A stretch of 64,000 nt of DNA from Micrococcus porci (GTDB lineage Bacteria > Actinomycetota > Actinomycetes > Actinomycetales > Micrococcaceae): positions 2,232,001 to 2,296,000 of the forward strand of contig NZ_CP083691.1 in assembly GCF_020097155.1 (NCBI RefSeq). Direction: 5' to 3'. The translations under genes and the position numbers were made by a program. Of this stretch, positions 1 to 7,394 are shown one piece after another; within the stretch, counting starts at the first letter, position 1; every line of letters begins with the position of its first letter. Below the pieces are notes generated by a model, which was not told the DNA's origin, searched no databases, and worked only from the letters and a program-made list of their open reading frames with translations.

Positions 1-12
1 GGAGCCGCGGTC

Positions 13-60
13 GCCCGCCCGGCGGTCGGGGCCCGGTCGGCCCTGGACCGCCGGGCGGGC
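13..60 (-). terminator. GC-rich hairpin after the pilin gene
   Basis: A perfect 15-bp inverted repeat (13-27 pairs with 46-60) with an 18-nt loop lies just 3' of the Flp-like gene. The stem is almost pure G+C and has no clear U-run, as is common for terminators in high-GC actinobacteria. It may end the tad transcript or be a 3' stabilising hairpin if more tad genes follow beyond the window edge. Confidence 0.6.
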
Positions 61-84
61 TGCGGGTTCCATCGGTGCGCTCAC

Positions 85-294
85 TCAGCCGGCGGCGTTG
101 TTCACCTGGGTGATGGCCTGGTCGAACATGGCCTTCAGCGCGGGCATCGCGAGTCCGAGCAGGGCCACGACGAGCGCCGCGGACATCAGGGTGATCATGA
201 CCCAGCCGGGGACGTCGCCGCGCTCGTCGCGGGCGTCGTCGTGCAGCAGGGACGTCAGGGCGGAGACGACGGTCAGGTAGGCGTTGGTGAGCAT
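85..294 (-). CDS. Flp-like small pilin / membrane peptide of the Tad cluster
   Basis: This 69-residue protein is probably a pilin or minor subunit of a Flp/Tad (type IVb) pilus. A polar N-terminal third ending in RGDVPG is followed by one hydrophobic helix (about 31-50) and a short amphipathic tail, as in class IV prepilins with a Gly-terminated leader. The usual Glu at +5 (G|xxxxEY) is absent, so processing by the standard prepilin peptidase is uncertain. ATG 294 is chosen because AGGAGGG lies just upstream. It follows tadC by 101 bp in the same direction. The pilin role rests mainly on this context plus size and topology. Confidence 0.6.
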   Translation of the reverse strand: MLTNAYLTVVSALTSLLHDDARDERGDVPGWVMITLMSAALVVALLGLAMPALKAMFDQAITQVNNAAG

Positions 295-395
295 GGTTTC
301 CCTCCTGGGGTGCGGTGCCCCGTGGCACCGCGCGAAGTGATGGGTGGGGGTCGTCGGGACGGGTGGACTATTCAGTTGTGGGTCTGTGGGCGCCG

Positions 396-1337
396 TCAGA
401 AGCTCAGGCGCAGGAGTGCGAGGCCGGGGAAGATCGCGAACACCACCGTGAGGGGCAGGATCCCGAACACGAGCGGGACCATCATCTGGATCTCCTTGCG
501 TCCCGCGGACTCCATGAGCTCGCGGCGGCCGAGCTCGCGCACGTCCTGGGCCTGTGCGCGCAGCACGTCCGCCAGCGGGGTGCCCCGGTCCAGGGCGATC
601 AGGATGCCGCCGATGAACCGCTCCACCGGTTCCAGCTGCACCCGCCGGCCCATGGCCTTCAGGGCGGAGGACAACGACGCGCCCGCGCGCACGTCGGCCA
701 GGGTGCGGTCGAACTCCCCCGCCATCTCGCCGCGGGCGGAGCGCACGATGCGCTCCATGGCGCCGGTGGCGCTCTCCCCGGCGCCGACGGACAGCGCGAA
801 CAACTCGGCCACGGAGGGGAACTCGGTGAGGATCGCCGTCCTGCGACGCGCGACCGCCCAGGTGAGCATCTGGTCCCGCAGCACGTAGCCGGACAGCCCC
901 GCGGCGACGACCAGGGCGACGCCGGAGACGACCGGGACCGCCCCCGCCAGCGTGAGCAGGACGGAGAGGACCGTGCCGGCCGCGGTCGCGATGACCGCGC
1001 ACAGGACCTGCTGGGCGCGGAAGTCCATGACGGAGAGCTCGGAGCCGGCGGCCTGCAGCTTCAGCGTGAGGCTCTCCCCCGCGGGGCTCAGCCGCTGGAG
1101 CCCGCGCGTCGCCCCCGCCAGGGAGGGGCCCAGGAGCCTGCCCCACGTCCCCCAGGGGGTCGACGTCGCCCGTCCGTCGGCCAGCAGCCGTGACGCGGGC
1201 ACATGATGGCGCAGCTGCGGCTCGATGCGCTCCTCCAGGGAGGGACGCCACCCCCACGGCTGGGCCGTGACGATCAGCCAGACGCCGGCCGCCATGACCA
1301 GCCCGAGCGCGATCCCCCACAGCAGGCCGCCGCTCAT
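396..1337 (-). CDS. tadC: Tad secretion inner-membrane platform protein TadC
   Basis: TadC is one of two T2SSF-type membrane proteins forming the platform on which the TadA ATPase drives pilus assembly. The 313-residue product has an N-terminal helix (about 4-24), two helices near 107-153, a cytoplasmic four-helix T2SSF region (about 170-285, with the phrase EFPSVAELFALSVGAGES) and a C-terminal membrane helix. Length and topology suit the family. The ATG at 1337 overlaps the tadB stop by 4 nt (ATGA), implying translational coupling. TadC and TadB are paralogues; the assignment follows gene order and the C-terminal PLVFGILPLTVVFAIFPGL helix typical of TadC. Confidence 0.85.
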   Translation of the reverse strand: MSGGLLWGIALGLVMAAGVWLIVTAQPWGWRPSLEERIEPQLRHHVPASRLLADGRATSTPWGTWGRLLGPSLAGATRGLQRLSPAGESLTLKLQAAGSELSVMDFRAQQVLCAVIATAAGTVLSVLLTLAGAVPVVSGVALVVAAGLSGYVLRDQMLTWAVARRRTAILTEFPSVAELFALSVGAGESATGAMERIVRSARGEMAGEFDRTLADVRAGASLSSALKAMGRRVQLEPVERFIGGILIALDRGTPLADVLRAQAQDVRELGRRELMESAGRKEIQMMVPLVFGILPLTVVFAIFPGLALLRLSF

Positions 1338-2191
1338 GCGAACACCCTCTTCTCCTGCGGAAGCGCACCGATCCGGAGCATGATCCGGTAGCACAGCGCC
1401 GACACCACGAGTCCGGCCAGGAGCAGCGCGCCGCCGGCGACGCTCTGGTAGGCGGTCACGGCCAGCGGCTGGGTGCCGAGCAGGAGCAGGACGATCCAGG
1501 GGGCGCAGACGGCCAGGCGGGCGGCGTTGACGGTCCACGACTGCCGCGCCTCGAGCTCCGCCCGGGTACGGGCGTCCTGACGGAGGAACTCGGAGAGCGA
1601 CTGCAGGAGCAGTCCGATGTCCGCGCCGCCGACCTCCCGGGTCAGGCGCAGCGAGGCGACGAGCCGGTCCGCCACGGGATCCGCCATGCGCGTCTTCAGC
1701 CGTTCCAGGGCGTCCAGGAAGCGTGCTCCGGACCGGTAGTCACGGGCGAACTCGCGGAACGGCGCCCGTAGGCCCTCCGGCCCCGTCTCGCCGAGCTGTG
1801 TGAGGGCCTCGGGCAGCGTCAGCCCCGCCCGGACGGCGGAGCGGACATGGTCCACCGCGTCCGGCCAGAGGTCGCGCAGCGCCCTGGTGCGGCGAGTCGC
1901 CTGCCAGGTCAGAAGTGCCCAGGGCAGGGCCGCCCCGAACAGGCCGAAGCAGGCGGCGATGGTCCAGGTCCGCGTGACCGCCAGGACGATGAGAGCGGCG
2001 ACCACGCACCCCGCGGCCATCGCCCCCACGACGCCGGCGGGGGTCAGCCGCTCGATGCCCGACCGGGCGATGAGCTCGGCCAGCCGGCCCGGGCCGCGAG
2101 GCTCCTCCGCGGAGACGACGGGCTCGGACCACAGAGACCACCACATGAGGAAGAGTCCGGCTCCGAGTCCGAGCCCGAGAACGGCGCCCAT
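1334..2191 (-). CDS. tadB: Tad secretion inner-membrane platform protein TadB
   Basis: TadB pairs with TadC in the cytoplasmic membrane to form the Flp pilus assembly platform. The 285-residue protein has an N-terminal helix, a helix pair near 55-95, a T2SSF domain (about 105-225, including AVRAGLTLPEAL and REVGGADIGLLLQSLSEFLRQD) and two C-terminal helices. The start ATG overlaps the tadA stop by one base (TGATG) and the stop overlaps tadC by four, so tadA-tadB-tadC is one tightly coupled unit. The N-terminal part is short compared with proteobacterial TadB, as is usual in actinobacteria. Confidence 0.85.
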   Translation of the reverse strand: MGAVLGLGLGAGLFLMWWSLWSEPVVSAEEPRGPGRLAELIARSGIERLTPAGVVGAMAAGCVVAALIVLAVTRTWTIAACFGLFGAALPWALLTWQATRRTRALRDLWPDAVDHVRSAVRAGLTLPEALTQLGETGPEGLRAPFREFARDYRSGARFLDALERLKTRMADPVADRLVASLRLTREVGGADIGLLLQSLSEFLRQDARTRAELEARQSWTVNAARLAVCAPWIVLLLLGTQPLAVTAYQSVAGGALLLAGLVVSALCYRIMLRIGALPQEKRVFA

Positions 2192-3417
2192 CAGCGCACC
2201 TCCACGAGATCGCGCGGATCGAGCCCGCGGCGGGCGAACGCCTCGAACTCCAGGTCCGCCGAGGGGTTCAGCACGAGGTCCCCGTGCGCGTCGCGGCGGA
2301 ACAGCGTGGAGGTCTCGATGACGCCGCCCTCCACACGGGAGCCCACGGTCAGGATCTCCCGGACCCGCCGGCGACCCTCCCGGTCCCGCTCGCAGTGGAC
2401 GACGACGTCGATGCAGGTGGCGACCGTGGGCACCACGAAGTTCCGCGAGATGTTCTCCCCCGCCAGCAGGGGCAGCGTGCACAGCTTCGTGAGCGCGTCG
2501 GACGCGGAGTTGGCGTGGATGGTGCACATGCCCGCCAGACCCGAGTTCAGGGCCACGAGCATGTCCAGCGCCTCCGCCTCGCGGACCTCCCCCACGATCA
2601 GGCGGTCCGGGCGCATCCGCAGGGCCTCCTTCACCAGCCGGCGCAGCGGGATCTCACCGGTGCCCTCGAGGTTCGGCTGGCGGCACTGGAGCCCGACGAC
2701 GTCGCGCACGGGGATCTGCAGCTCGAAGATCTCCTCCACCGTGATGACCCGCTCACGCGCCCCGATCGAGGCGGACAGGCAGTTCAGCATGGTGGTCTTC
2801 CCCGCCTGGGTGGCGCCGGAGACCAGGATGTTCATGCCCGCGTCCACCGCGGCGTCGAGGAAGCGGGCGGCCGGCGTCGTCAGCGACTCGGAGCGGACCA
2901 GGTCGTCGAGCCGGTGTGCCCGGCTGATGAACTTGCGGATGTTCACGGCCCAGTGGCGCCGGGTGATGTCGGGGATCGCCACGTGGAGGCGGGAGCCGTC
3001 CGGCAGCGAGGCGTCCACGAACGGCATGGACAGATCCAGTCGGCGGCCCGAGGACTTCAGCATGAGCTCGACGAGGTCGCGCACCTGTTCCTCGGACAGC
3101 ACGATCCCGGTCAGCTCGGACCGCCCGGCGCGGGCGCAGTAGACCTGGTCCGGGGCGTTGAGCCAGATCTCCTCCACGGTCGGGTCGTCCATGAGCCGCT
3201 GCAAGGGCCCGAGGCCTGCGATCCGGTCGAAGAGCTCCTGCCGGGCCGCCTCGGGATCCTCCAGGGGCGGGAGGGAGCTGACCAGGGAGCGCGACTCGTA
3301 GTCGAGGGTGGCCTCCGCGATCATGGTGCGGATCCGATGTCCCTCCACACGGGGATCGACCCCTCTGCGGCGGACCAGCTCCCGGAGCTCGTCCTCCAGC
3401 ATGCGCACGGCATCCAT
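2191..3417 (-). CDS. tadA: Tad pilus assembly ATPase TadA (CpaF family)
   Basis: TadA is the hexameric secretion ATPase (VirB11/CpaF type) that powers Flp pilus assembly. In the 408-residue protein I see an N-terminal domain (1-190), Walker A GATQAGKT (201-208), an Asp-box-like segment VEEIFEL (227-233), Walker B region RLIVGEVREAEA (from 273) and the His box CTIHANS (298-304). The Walker A has QA where family members usually have GS. ATG 3417 is preceded by ACAGGAGGC. No TadZ/CpaE gene precedes it; the cluster starts here at a divergent promoter. Flp/Tad pili are known to be needed for natural transformation in Micrococcus luteus, a likely role here. Confidence 0.92.
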   Translation of the reverse strand: MDAVRMLEDELRELVRRRGVDPRVEGHRIRTMIAEATLDYESRSLVSSLPPLEDPEAARQELFDRIAGLGPLQRLMDDPTVEEIWLNAPDQVYCARAGRSELTGIVLSEEQVRDLVELMLKSSGRRLDLSMPFVDASLPDGSRLHVAIPDITRRHWAVNIRKFISRAHRLDDLVRSESLTTPAARFLDAAVDAGMNILVSGATQAGKTTMLNCLSASIGARERVITVEEIFELQIPVRDVVGLQCRQPNLEGTGEIPLRRLVKEALRMRPDRLIVGEVREAEALDMLVALNSGLAGMCTIHANSASDALTKLCTLPLLAGENISRNFVVPTVATCIDVVVHCERDREGRRRVREILTVGSRVEGGVIETSTLFRRDAHGDLVLNPSADLEFEAFARRGLDPRDLVEVR

Positions 3418-3473
3418 GCAGCCTCCTGTGACCGTCTCGGCGCCATCCCCAGCGCCTCTCACTGCTGGACACG

Positions 3474-3479
3474 ACAGTA
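3474..3479 (-). promoter_or_regulatory. -10 box of the tad operon
   Basis: TACTGT on the minus strand lies 57 bp upstream of the tadA ATG and gives a leader of about 50 nt that ends in a strong Shine-Dalgarno sequence. The -35 region is weak, so the call rests on the -10 box and position. Confidence 0.4.
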
Positions 3480-3517
3480 CAACGGCATCGCCTCTGCCCA
3501 GTCCATGCCCAGCGTTC

Positions 3518-3564
3518 CTGTGGAGAACGTGGTCGCGGGGGGACATGGAGAGGTTTTCCACAGG
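3518..3564. promoter_or_regulatory. Inverted DnaA-box-like pair between tadA and the FtsK-like gene
   Basis: CCTGTGGAGAAC (3518-3529) and GTTTTCCACAGG (3553-3564) form a 12-bp inverted repeat with one mismatch and a 23-bp spacer. Each arm holds a 9-mer (TTCTCCACA and TTTTCCACA) two mismatches or fewer from the actinobacterial DnaA box TTGTCCACA. The element sits in the divergent promoter region and could bind DnaA or a dimeric regulator of the tad operon. No other oriC feature (dnaA, dnaN, box cluster) is nearby. Confidence 0.4.
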
Positions 3565-3645
3565 CTCGTCGCGCGGGAGGCGCCCTCTGGCAGGGTCTGT
3601 CCTGTGCGCCGCCCAGGAGGGCGGCCGGAGAGGAGGGAGGAGGCG

Positions 3646-6600
3646 ATGACCTGGCGCGTGCGCGTCCTCGGCCTGCCCGTCGAGCAGGACTGGGCCGTCT
3701 CGGAGCTCCCCCTCGACGTGGACGGGCAGGACCGCGTCGTCGCCGAGCACTTCGCGCCGCTGCGGGTCGAGCGCGCCCGTGGCGGCGGAACGACCCTCAC
3801 CTACGTCGCGCATCCCTCGGGGACGCCCCCCGTCCCGGCAGCGGGCTCGGGACCCGAGCTGGCGGTCGGCACTTCCGCCGGCCCCGACGCCGGCCGGCTG
3901 GTGCCGCTGACGGCGGCAGGCCTCACGGTGGGACGCGGACGCAGTCGGATGCTCCTGGACGACCCGCAGTGCCCCTCGCGGCCGGTCCGCCTCGCCCTCG
4001 GCCCGTCCGGGGTGAGCGTCGACGACGGGCGCACGCGTCGGACGTGGGACGGCCTCGACGGACTGCCGATCGGCGACTCCATCCTGCGTCTCGTGCGCGG
4101 CCGACAGCGTCCTCTCCCGCCGGCGCTCACCCCGCCGCCGGCGCAGATCGACCTCGGGGCCGCACCTGCCGAGCAGTCGCTGCTCGTGTCCCTGGCGATG
4201 GCCGTGGGCCCCGTGCTGATCGGGCTGGTCCTCGCCGTCACCACCCGCAGCCCCCTGTTCCTGCTGTTCGGGATCGTCTCCCTCCTGGGGGTCGGCGTGC
4301 TGCTCGGCGTGCAGCGGCGGACCCGACGACGCCACGCTGATCTCCTCCGCGAACGGGCCCTGGACGTGGTGCGTCGCCGGGTGGCAGCCGTGTCCGGGCC
4401 CGCCGACGTCTCGGCCGCGTGCCGCGCGAAGGCGGAGGACCGCTTCGGGCTGGTGAGCGCCCGGCCGGGGGACGGCCCCGCCCTCCTCTGGGGGCGGGCC
4501 CGCGGATCCGTCGCCTTCACCCGCGGTGACGTCGCCGACCACTGGCGCAGCGCGGCGTGCGTGGACCAGCCGGTCCTGGGGGTCGCGGCCGCGGACCGCG
4601 GCACGGTCCTCTGCGGCACTGGCCGGCCCGCGCAGGCGGCCGCCCGCTGGACGCTGTTCCAGCTCCTGCGGCACGCGGTGGCGACGGGGTCCTCCCTCGT
4701 GGTGCGGAGCCCGGACGGCGCCCGTGTGTGGTGGCCGGCCGTGCCGGGCGCGCCCACGATCGCCCTCGAGCTCGAGGACACCGCACCCCTGGCCGGGGCC
4801 TGGGAGGTGTGGACGGCCTCCCTCGGCGCGGAGATGTCGGAGACGCGGCGGCACGGCTGCGCGGACGAGGTGCTCGTCCGCTGCACCGGCACGCCCCCGG
4901 CGGACCTGGACGCGGACGTGGTGGACCTGGATGCGCGCCAGGCGACGCTTCCGGGGCAGGGCCTGGAGCTGACGGACCTCACGCCCCTGGGGATCAGTGC
5001 AGACACCCTGCAGTGGTGGCTGGCGGAGCTGGCCGACGACGTCGCGCATCTCGGGCTGGGCGGACCCCCGGCCTCGGCACCTCCGCTCCGCCGGCCACAC
5101 GACGTCGGCGCGCACCGGGCCGTCCGCAACCTCGCCGTCCCCCTGACGTCCTCCTCCGCGGGCGACGCCGCCCCGATGGTCCTCGACCTGGCGGCGGACG
5201 GTCCCCATGCGCTCATCGCGGGGACCACGGGGTCGGGCAAGTCCGATCTGCTCCTGTCGGTCCTCGTCGGACTGGCGGCCCGCCACGCGCCCGCCGAGGT
5301 CTCCTTCGTCCTGCTCGACTTCAAGGGCGGCGCGTCCTTCGGACCCCTGCGTCGCCTGCCGCACACCATGAGCGTGGAGACGAACCACGTGGGCGCCGCC
5401 TCCCTGCGCGCCCTGCAGGCGATCGGCGCCGAGCTCCGCCGCCGCGAGGCCCTCTTCGCCGAGGCACGGGTCGCGGACTACCCCGCCTTCCGTGCGGCGC
5501 ACCCGGACACCGCGCTGCCCCGCCTCGTCGTGGCCGTGGACGAGCTGCGCGTGCTCGTGGACGAACATCCGGACGCGAACGCCGTGCTGCAGCGGCTGGC
5601 GGCCACCGGTCGGTCCCTGGGGTTCCACCTGCTGCTGGCCACCCAGCGCCCCGGTGGCGCGGTCTCTGCCGACGTCCGGTCCAACCTGGGCACCACCATC
5701 GCCCTGCGGACGGCCACCGAGCAGGAGTCGTGGGACCTGGTCGGCTCCGCCGCTGCCTCCCGGATCGACCCGGCGGCACCGGGGACGGCGCTGCTGGCGC
5801 GGGGAACCGGCGCCCCCGTCCCCTTCCGCGCCTCACCCTGGTCCGCGGGTCCCGTCCGCCCCCGGTGGACCCCCTGGGGTGTGCCGGTCGCGTCCGCGGC
5901 CTCGGGCACCGACTGGCCGTCCGTCGTGGAGGACCTCGTCCAGGCCTGCCGCGACCGTGACCTCCCGATCCCGGAACCGGTGGTCTCCCCTCCCCTGCCC
6001 GGGTCCTTCGCACCGGACCGCTCCCGGCGCCGGTCTGCGGACGTGCTCGCGCTGGTCGACGACGCCGCCCGGGCCCGGCACGTGCCGTGGCGGTGGCCCC
6101 TGGGGGCCCAGGGAAACGGCGCCTGGATCGTGGAGCCGGCCGGCGGCCGAGCCCTGGTCCTCGCCGCCGTCCTGGAGGCCGCCGGGCGCACGTCCCCGGC
6201 CGTCCTGATCCTGGACGGGAGCGGCGAATGCGCCGCGGCCCTGCCGACCGTGGCGGACGCCCTGCCGGACCTCGCCGACGTCACGCTCCTGACACCGGAG
6301 GCCCAGCCGGCGGACGTGGGGGAACAGGTGTGCGGCGCCGTCGCCGACCTCGCCGCGGTGGGCGGCACCCTGGTCATCACCGGCTGGCAGTCCTGGGCGG
6401 GGGTGCGCGTGGGCGAGACCTACCGCACCCTCGACGAGGAGCTCCACCGGCTCCTCGGCACGCAGGCGGCCCGCGGGCTCCGGGTGGCCGCCGTCGGAGG
6501 TCGGGAGCTGGTCACCGCGCGCATCGCCCCGCACCTGCCCCACCGCTTCTACGTGCCCGCCGGCACCACCCCCGACCATCGACTCGTGTGGCCGCCCAAG

Positions 6601-6738
6601 CTGGTCGAGGTGGAGCAGCTCCCCGGGCGCGCGGTCCACGTGCACCCGGGCGGCCCGACCGTCGGCGTCCCTGCCCAGCTCGCCTTCCCCGCGCACTCCG
6701 CCGCCGGTGCAGGGACCGACTCCGACGACCAGCAGTGA
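3646..6738 (+). CDS. FtsK/SpoIIIE-family ATPase, EccC/EssC-like
   Basis: This 1030-residue membrane-bound ATPase resembles the EccC/EssC motor of type VII secretion. The N-terminal 160 residues carry an FHA-like stretch (TVGRGRSRMLLDD near 94); two membrane helices follow (about 179-199 and 203-222). One canonical FtsK/SpoIIIE domain has Walker A GTTGSGKS (about 526-533), the LDFKGG motif, Walker B LVVAVDEL and a TQRPGG motif. The C-terminal 300 residues look like a second, degenerate ATPase domain without a Walker A. The start ATG follows GGAGGGAGGAGG. No WXG100, EccB, EccD or mycosin gene is nearby, so its substrate is unknown. It is divergent from tadA. Confidence 0.8.
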   Translation: MTWRVRVLGLPVEQDWAVSELPLDVDGQDRVVAEHFAPLRVERARGGGTTLTYVAHPSGTPPVPAAGSGPELAVGTSAGPDAGRLVPLTAAGLTVGRGRSRMLLDDPQCPSRPVRLALGPSGVSVDDGRTRRTWDGLDGLPIGDSILRLVRGRQRPLPPALTPPPAQIDLGAAPAEQSLLVSLAMAVGPVLIGLVLAVTTRSPLFLLFGIVSLLGVGVLLGVQRRTRRRHADLLRERALDVVRRRVAAVSGPADVSAACRAKAEDRFGLVSARPGDGPALLWGRARGSVAFTRGDVADHWRSAACVDQPVLGVAAADRGTVLCGTGRPAQAAARWTLFQLLRHAVATGSSLVVRSPDGARVWWPAVPGAPTIALELEDTAPLAGAWEVWTASLGAEMSETRRHGCADEVLVRCTGTPPADLDADVVDLDARQATLPGQGLELTDLTPLGISADTLQWWLAELADDVAHLGLGGPPASAPPLRRPHDVGAHRAVRNLAVPLTSSSAGDAAPMVLDLAADGPHALIAGTTGSGKSDLLLSVLVGLAARHAPAEVSFVLLDFKGGASFGPLRRLPHTMSVETNHVGAASLRALQAIGAELRRREALFAEARVADYPAFRAAHPDTALPRLVVAVDELRVLVDEHPDANAVLQRLAATGRSLGFHLLLATQRPGGAVSADVRSNLGTTIALRTATEQESWDLVGSAAASRIDPAAPGTALLARGTGAPVPFRASPWSAGPVRPRWTPWGVPVASAASGTDWPSVVEDLVQACRDRDLPIPEPVVSPPLPGSFAPDRSRRRSADVLALVDDAARARHVPWRWPLGAQGNGAWIVEPAGGRALVLAAVLEAAGRTSPAVLILDGSGECAAALPTVADALPDLADVTLLTPEAQPADVGEQVCGAVADLAAVGGTLVITGWQSWAGVRVGETYRTLDEELHRLLGTQAARGLRVAAVGGRELVTARIAPHLPHRFYVPAGTTPDHRLVWPPKLVEVEQLPGRAVHVHPGGPTVGVPAQLAFPAHSAAGAGTDSDDQQ

Positions 6739-6755
6739 TCCGGCCCACGCCGCAC

Positions 6756-6761
6756 TACCCT
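6756..6761 (+). promoter_or_regulatory. -10 box TACCCT for a leaderless mRNA
   Basis: TACCCT ends 6 nt before the ATG at 6768 and no Shine-Dalgarno sequence is present, so transcription probably starts at or next to the start codon of the hydrolase gene. Confidence 0.5.
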
Positions 6762-6767
6762 GTCCCC

Positions 6768-7349
6768 ATGGCGCAGATCATCCTCTTCCACCACGCCCGC
6801 GGCCTCACCGAGGGCGTGCTCGCCCTCGCCGAGCAGATCGAGCAGGCCTCCGGCCACCACGTGCACACCCCCGACCTCTTCGGCGGCGCCGTGCTCCCCA
6901 CCGTGGAGGACGGACTCGCCCACCTCCAGCAGATCGGCCAGGACGAGGTCATGACTCGGGCCATGCACGCCTGCGCCGAGCACAAGGAGGCGTCCGTCGT
7001 CGCCGGGATCAGCATGGGCGTCATGCCGGCCTGGAAGGCCGCACAGACCGCCCCCGGCTTCCGCGCCTGCATCGCCATGTCCAGCGCCCTGCCGCTGGAC
7101 GCCTACGCCCGCCTCTGGCAGCCCCACACCTCCCTGCAGATCCACCTCGCCGCCCAGGACCCCTGGGTGAAGGACGAGGACCTCCCCCTGGCCCGCACCT
7201 ACGCCGCCACCGCCGAGCACCCCGACCGGCCCGCCGACCTCTTCGAGTACGAGACCGCCTCGCACCTGTTCATGGACTCCTCCACGGACCAGTACGACGC
7301 CCGGCACACCGAGGTCATGGTCGAGCGCATCCGCGAGCTGCTCGCCTGA
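6768..7349 (+). CDS. Dienelactone-hydrolase-family alpha/beta hydrolase
   Basis: A 193-residue cytoplasmic alpha/beta hydrolase of the dienelactone hydrolase family. The nucleophile elbow reads GISMGV with Ser82 in the place where dienelactone hydrolases have Cys; Asp131 (AAQDPWV) and His166 (ETASHLF) complete the probable triad. The Ser suggests an esterase- or lipase-like activity rather than true dienelactone cleavage. The protein is shorter than classical family members (about 230). The gene follows the FtsK-like gene by 29 bp but has its own -10 box just before the ATG. The substrate cannot be inferred from context. Confidence 0.8.
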   Translation: MAQIILFHHARGLTEGVLALAEQIEQASGHHVHTPDLFGGAVLPTVEDGLAHLQQIGQDEVMTRAMHACAEHKEASVVAGISMGVMPAWKAAQTAPGFRACIAMSSALPLDAYARLWQPHTSLQIHLAAQDPWVKDEDLPLARTYAATAEHPDRPADLFEYETASHLFMDSSTDQYDARHTEVMVERIRELLA

Positions 7350-7394
7350 GCGTCCCACTCCCCCGGGCACGGCCGCCGGCCGGGCCGGCGCCGC

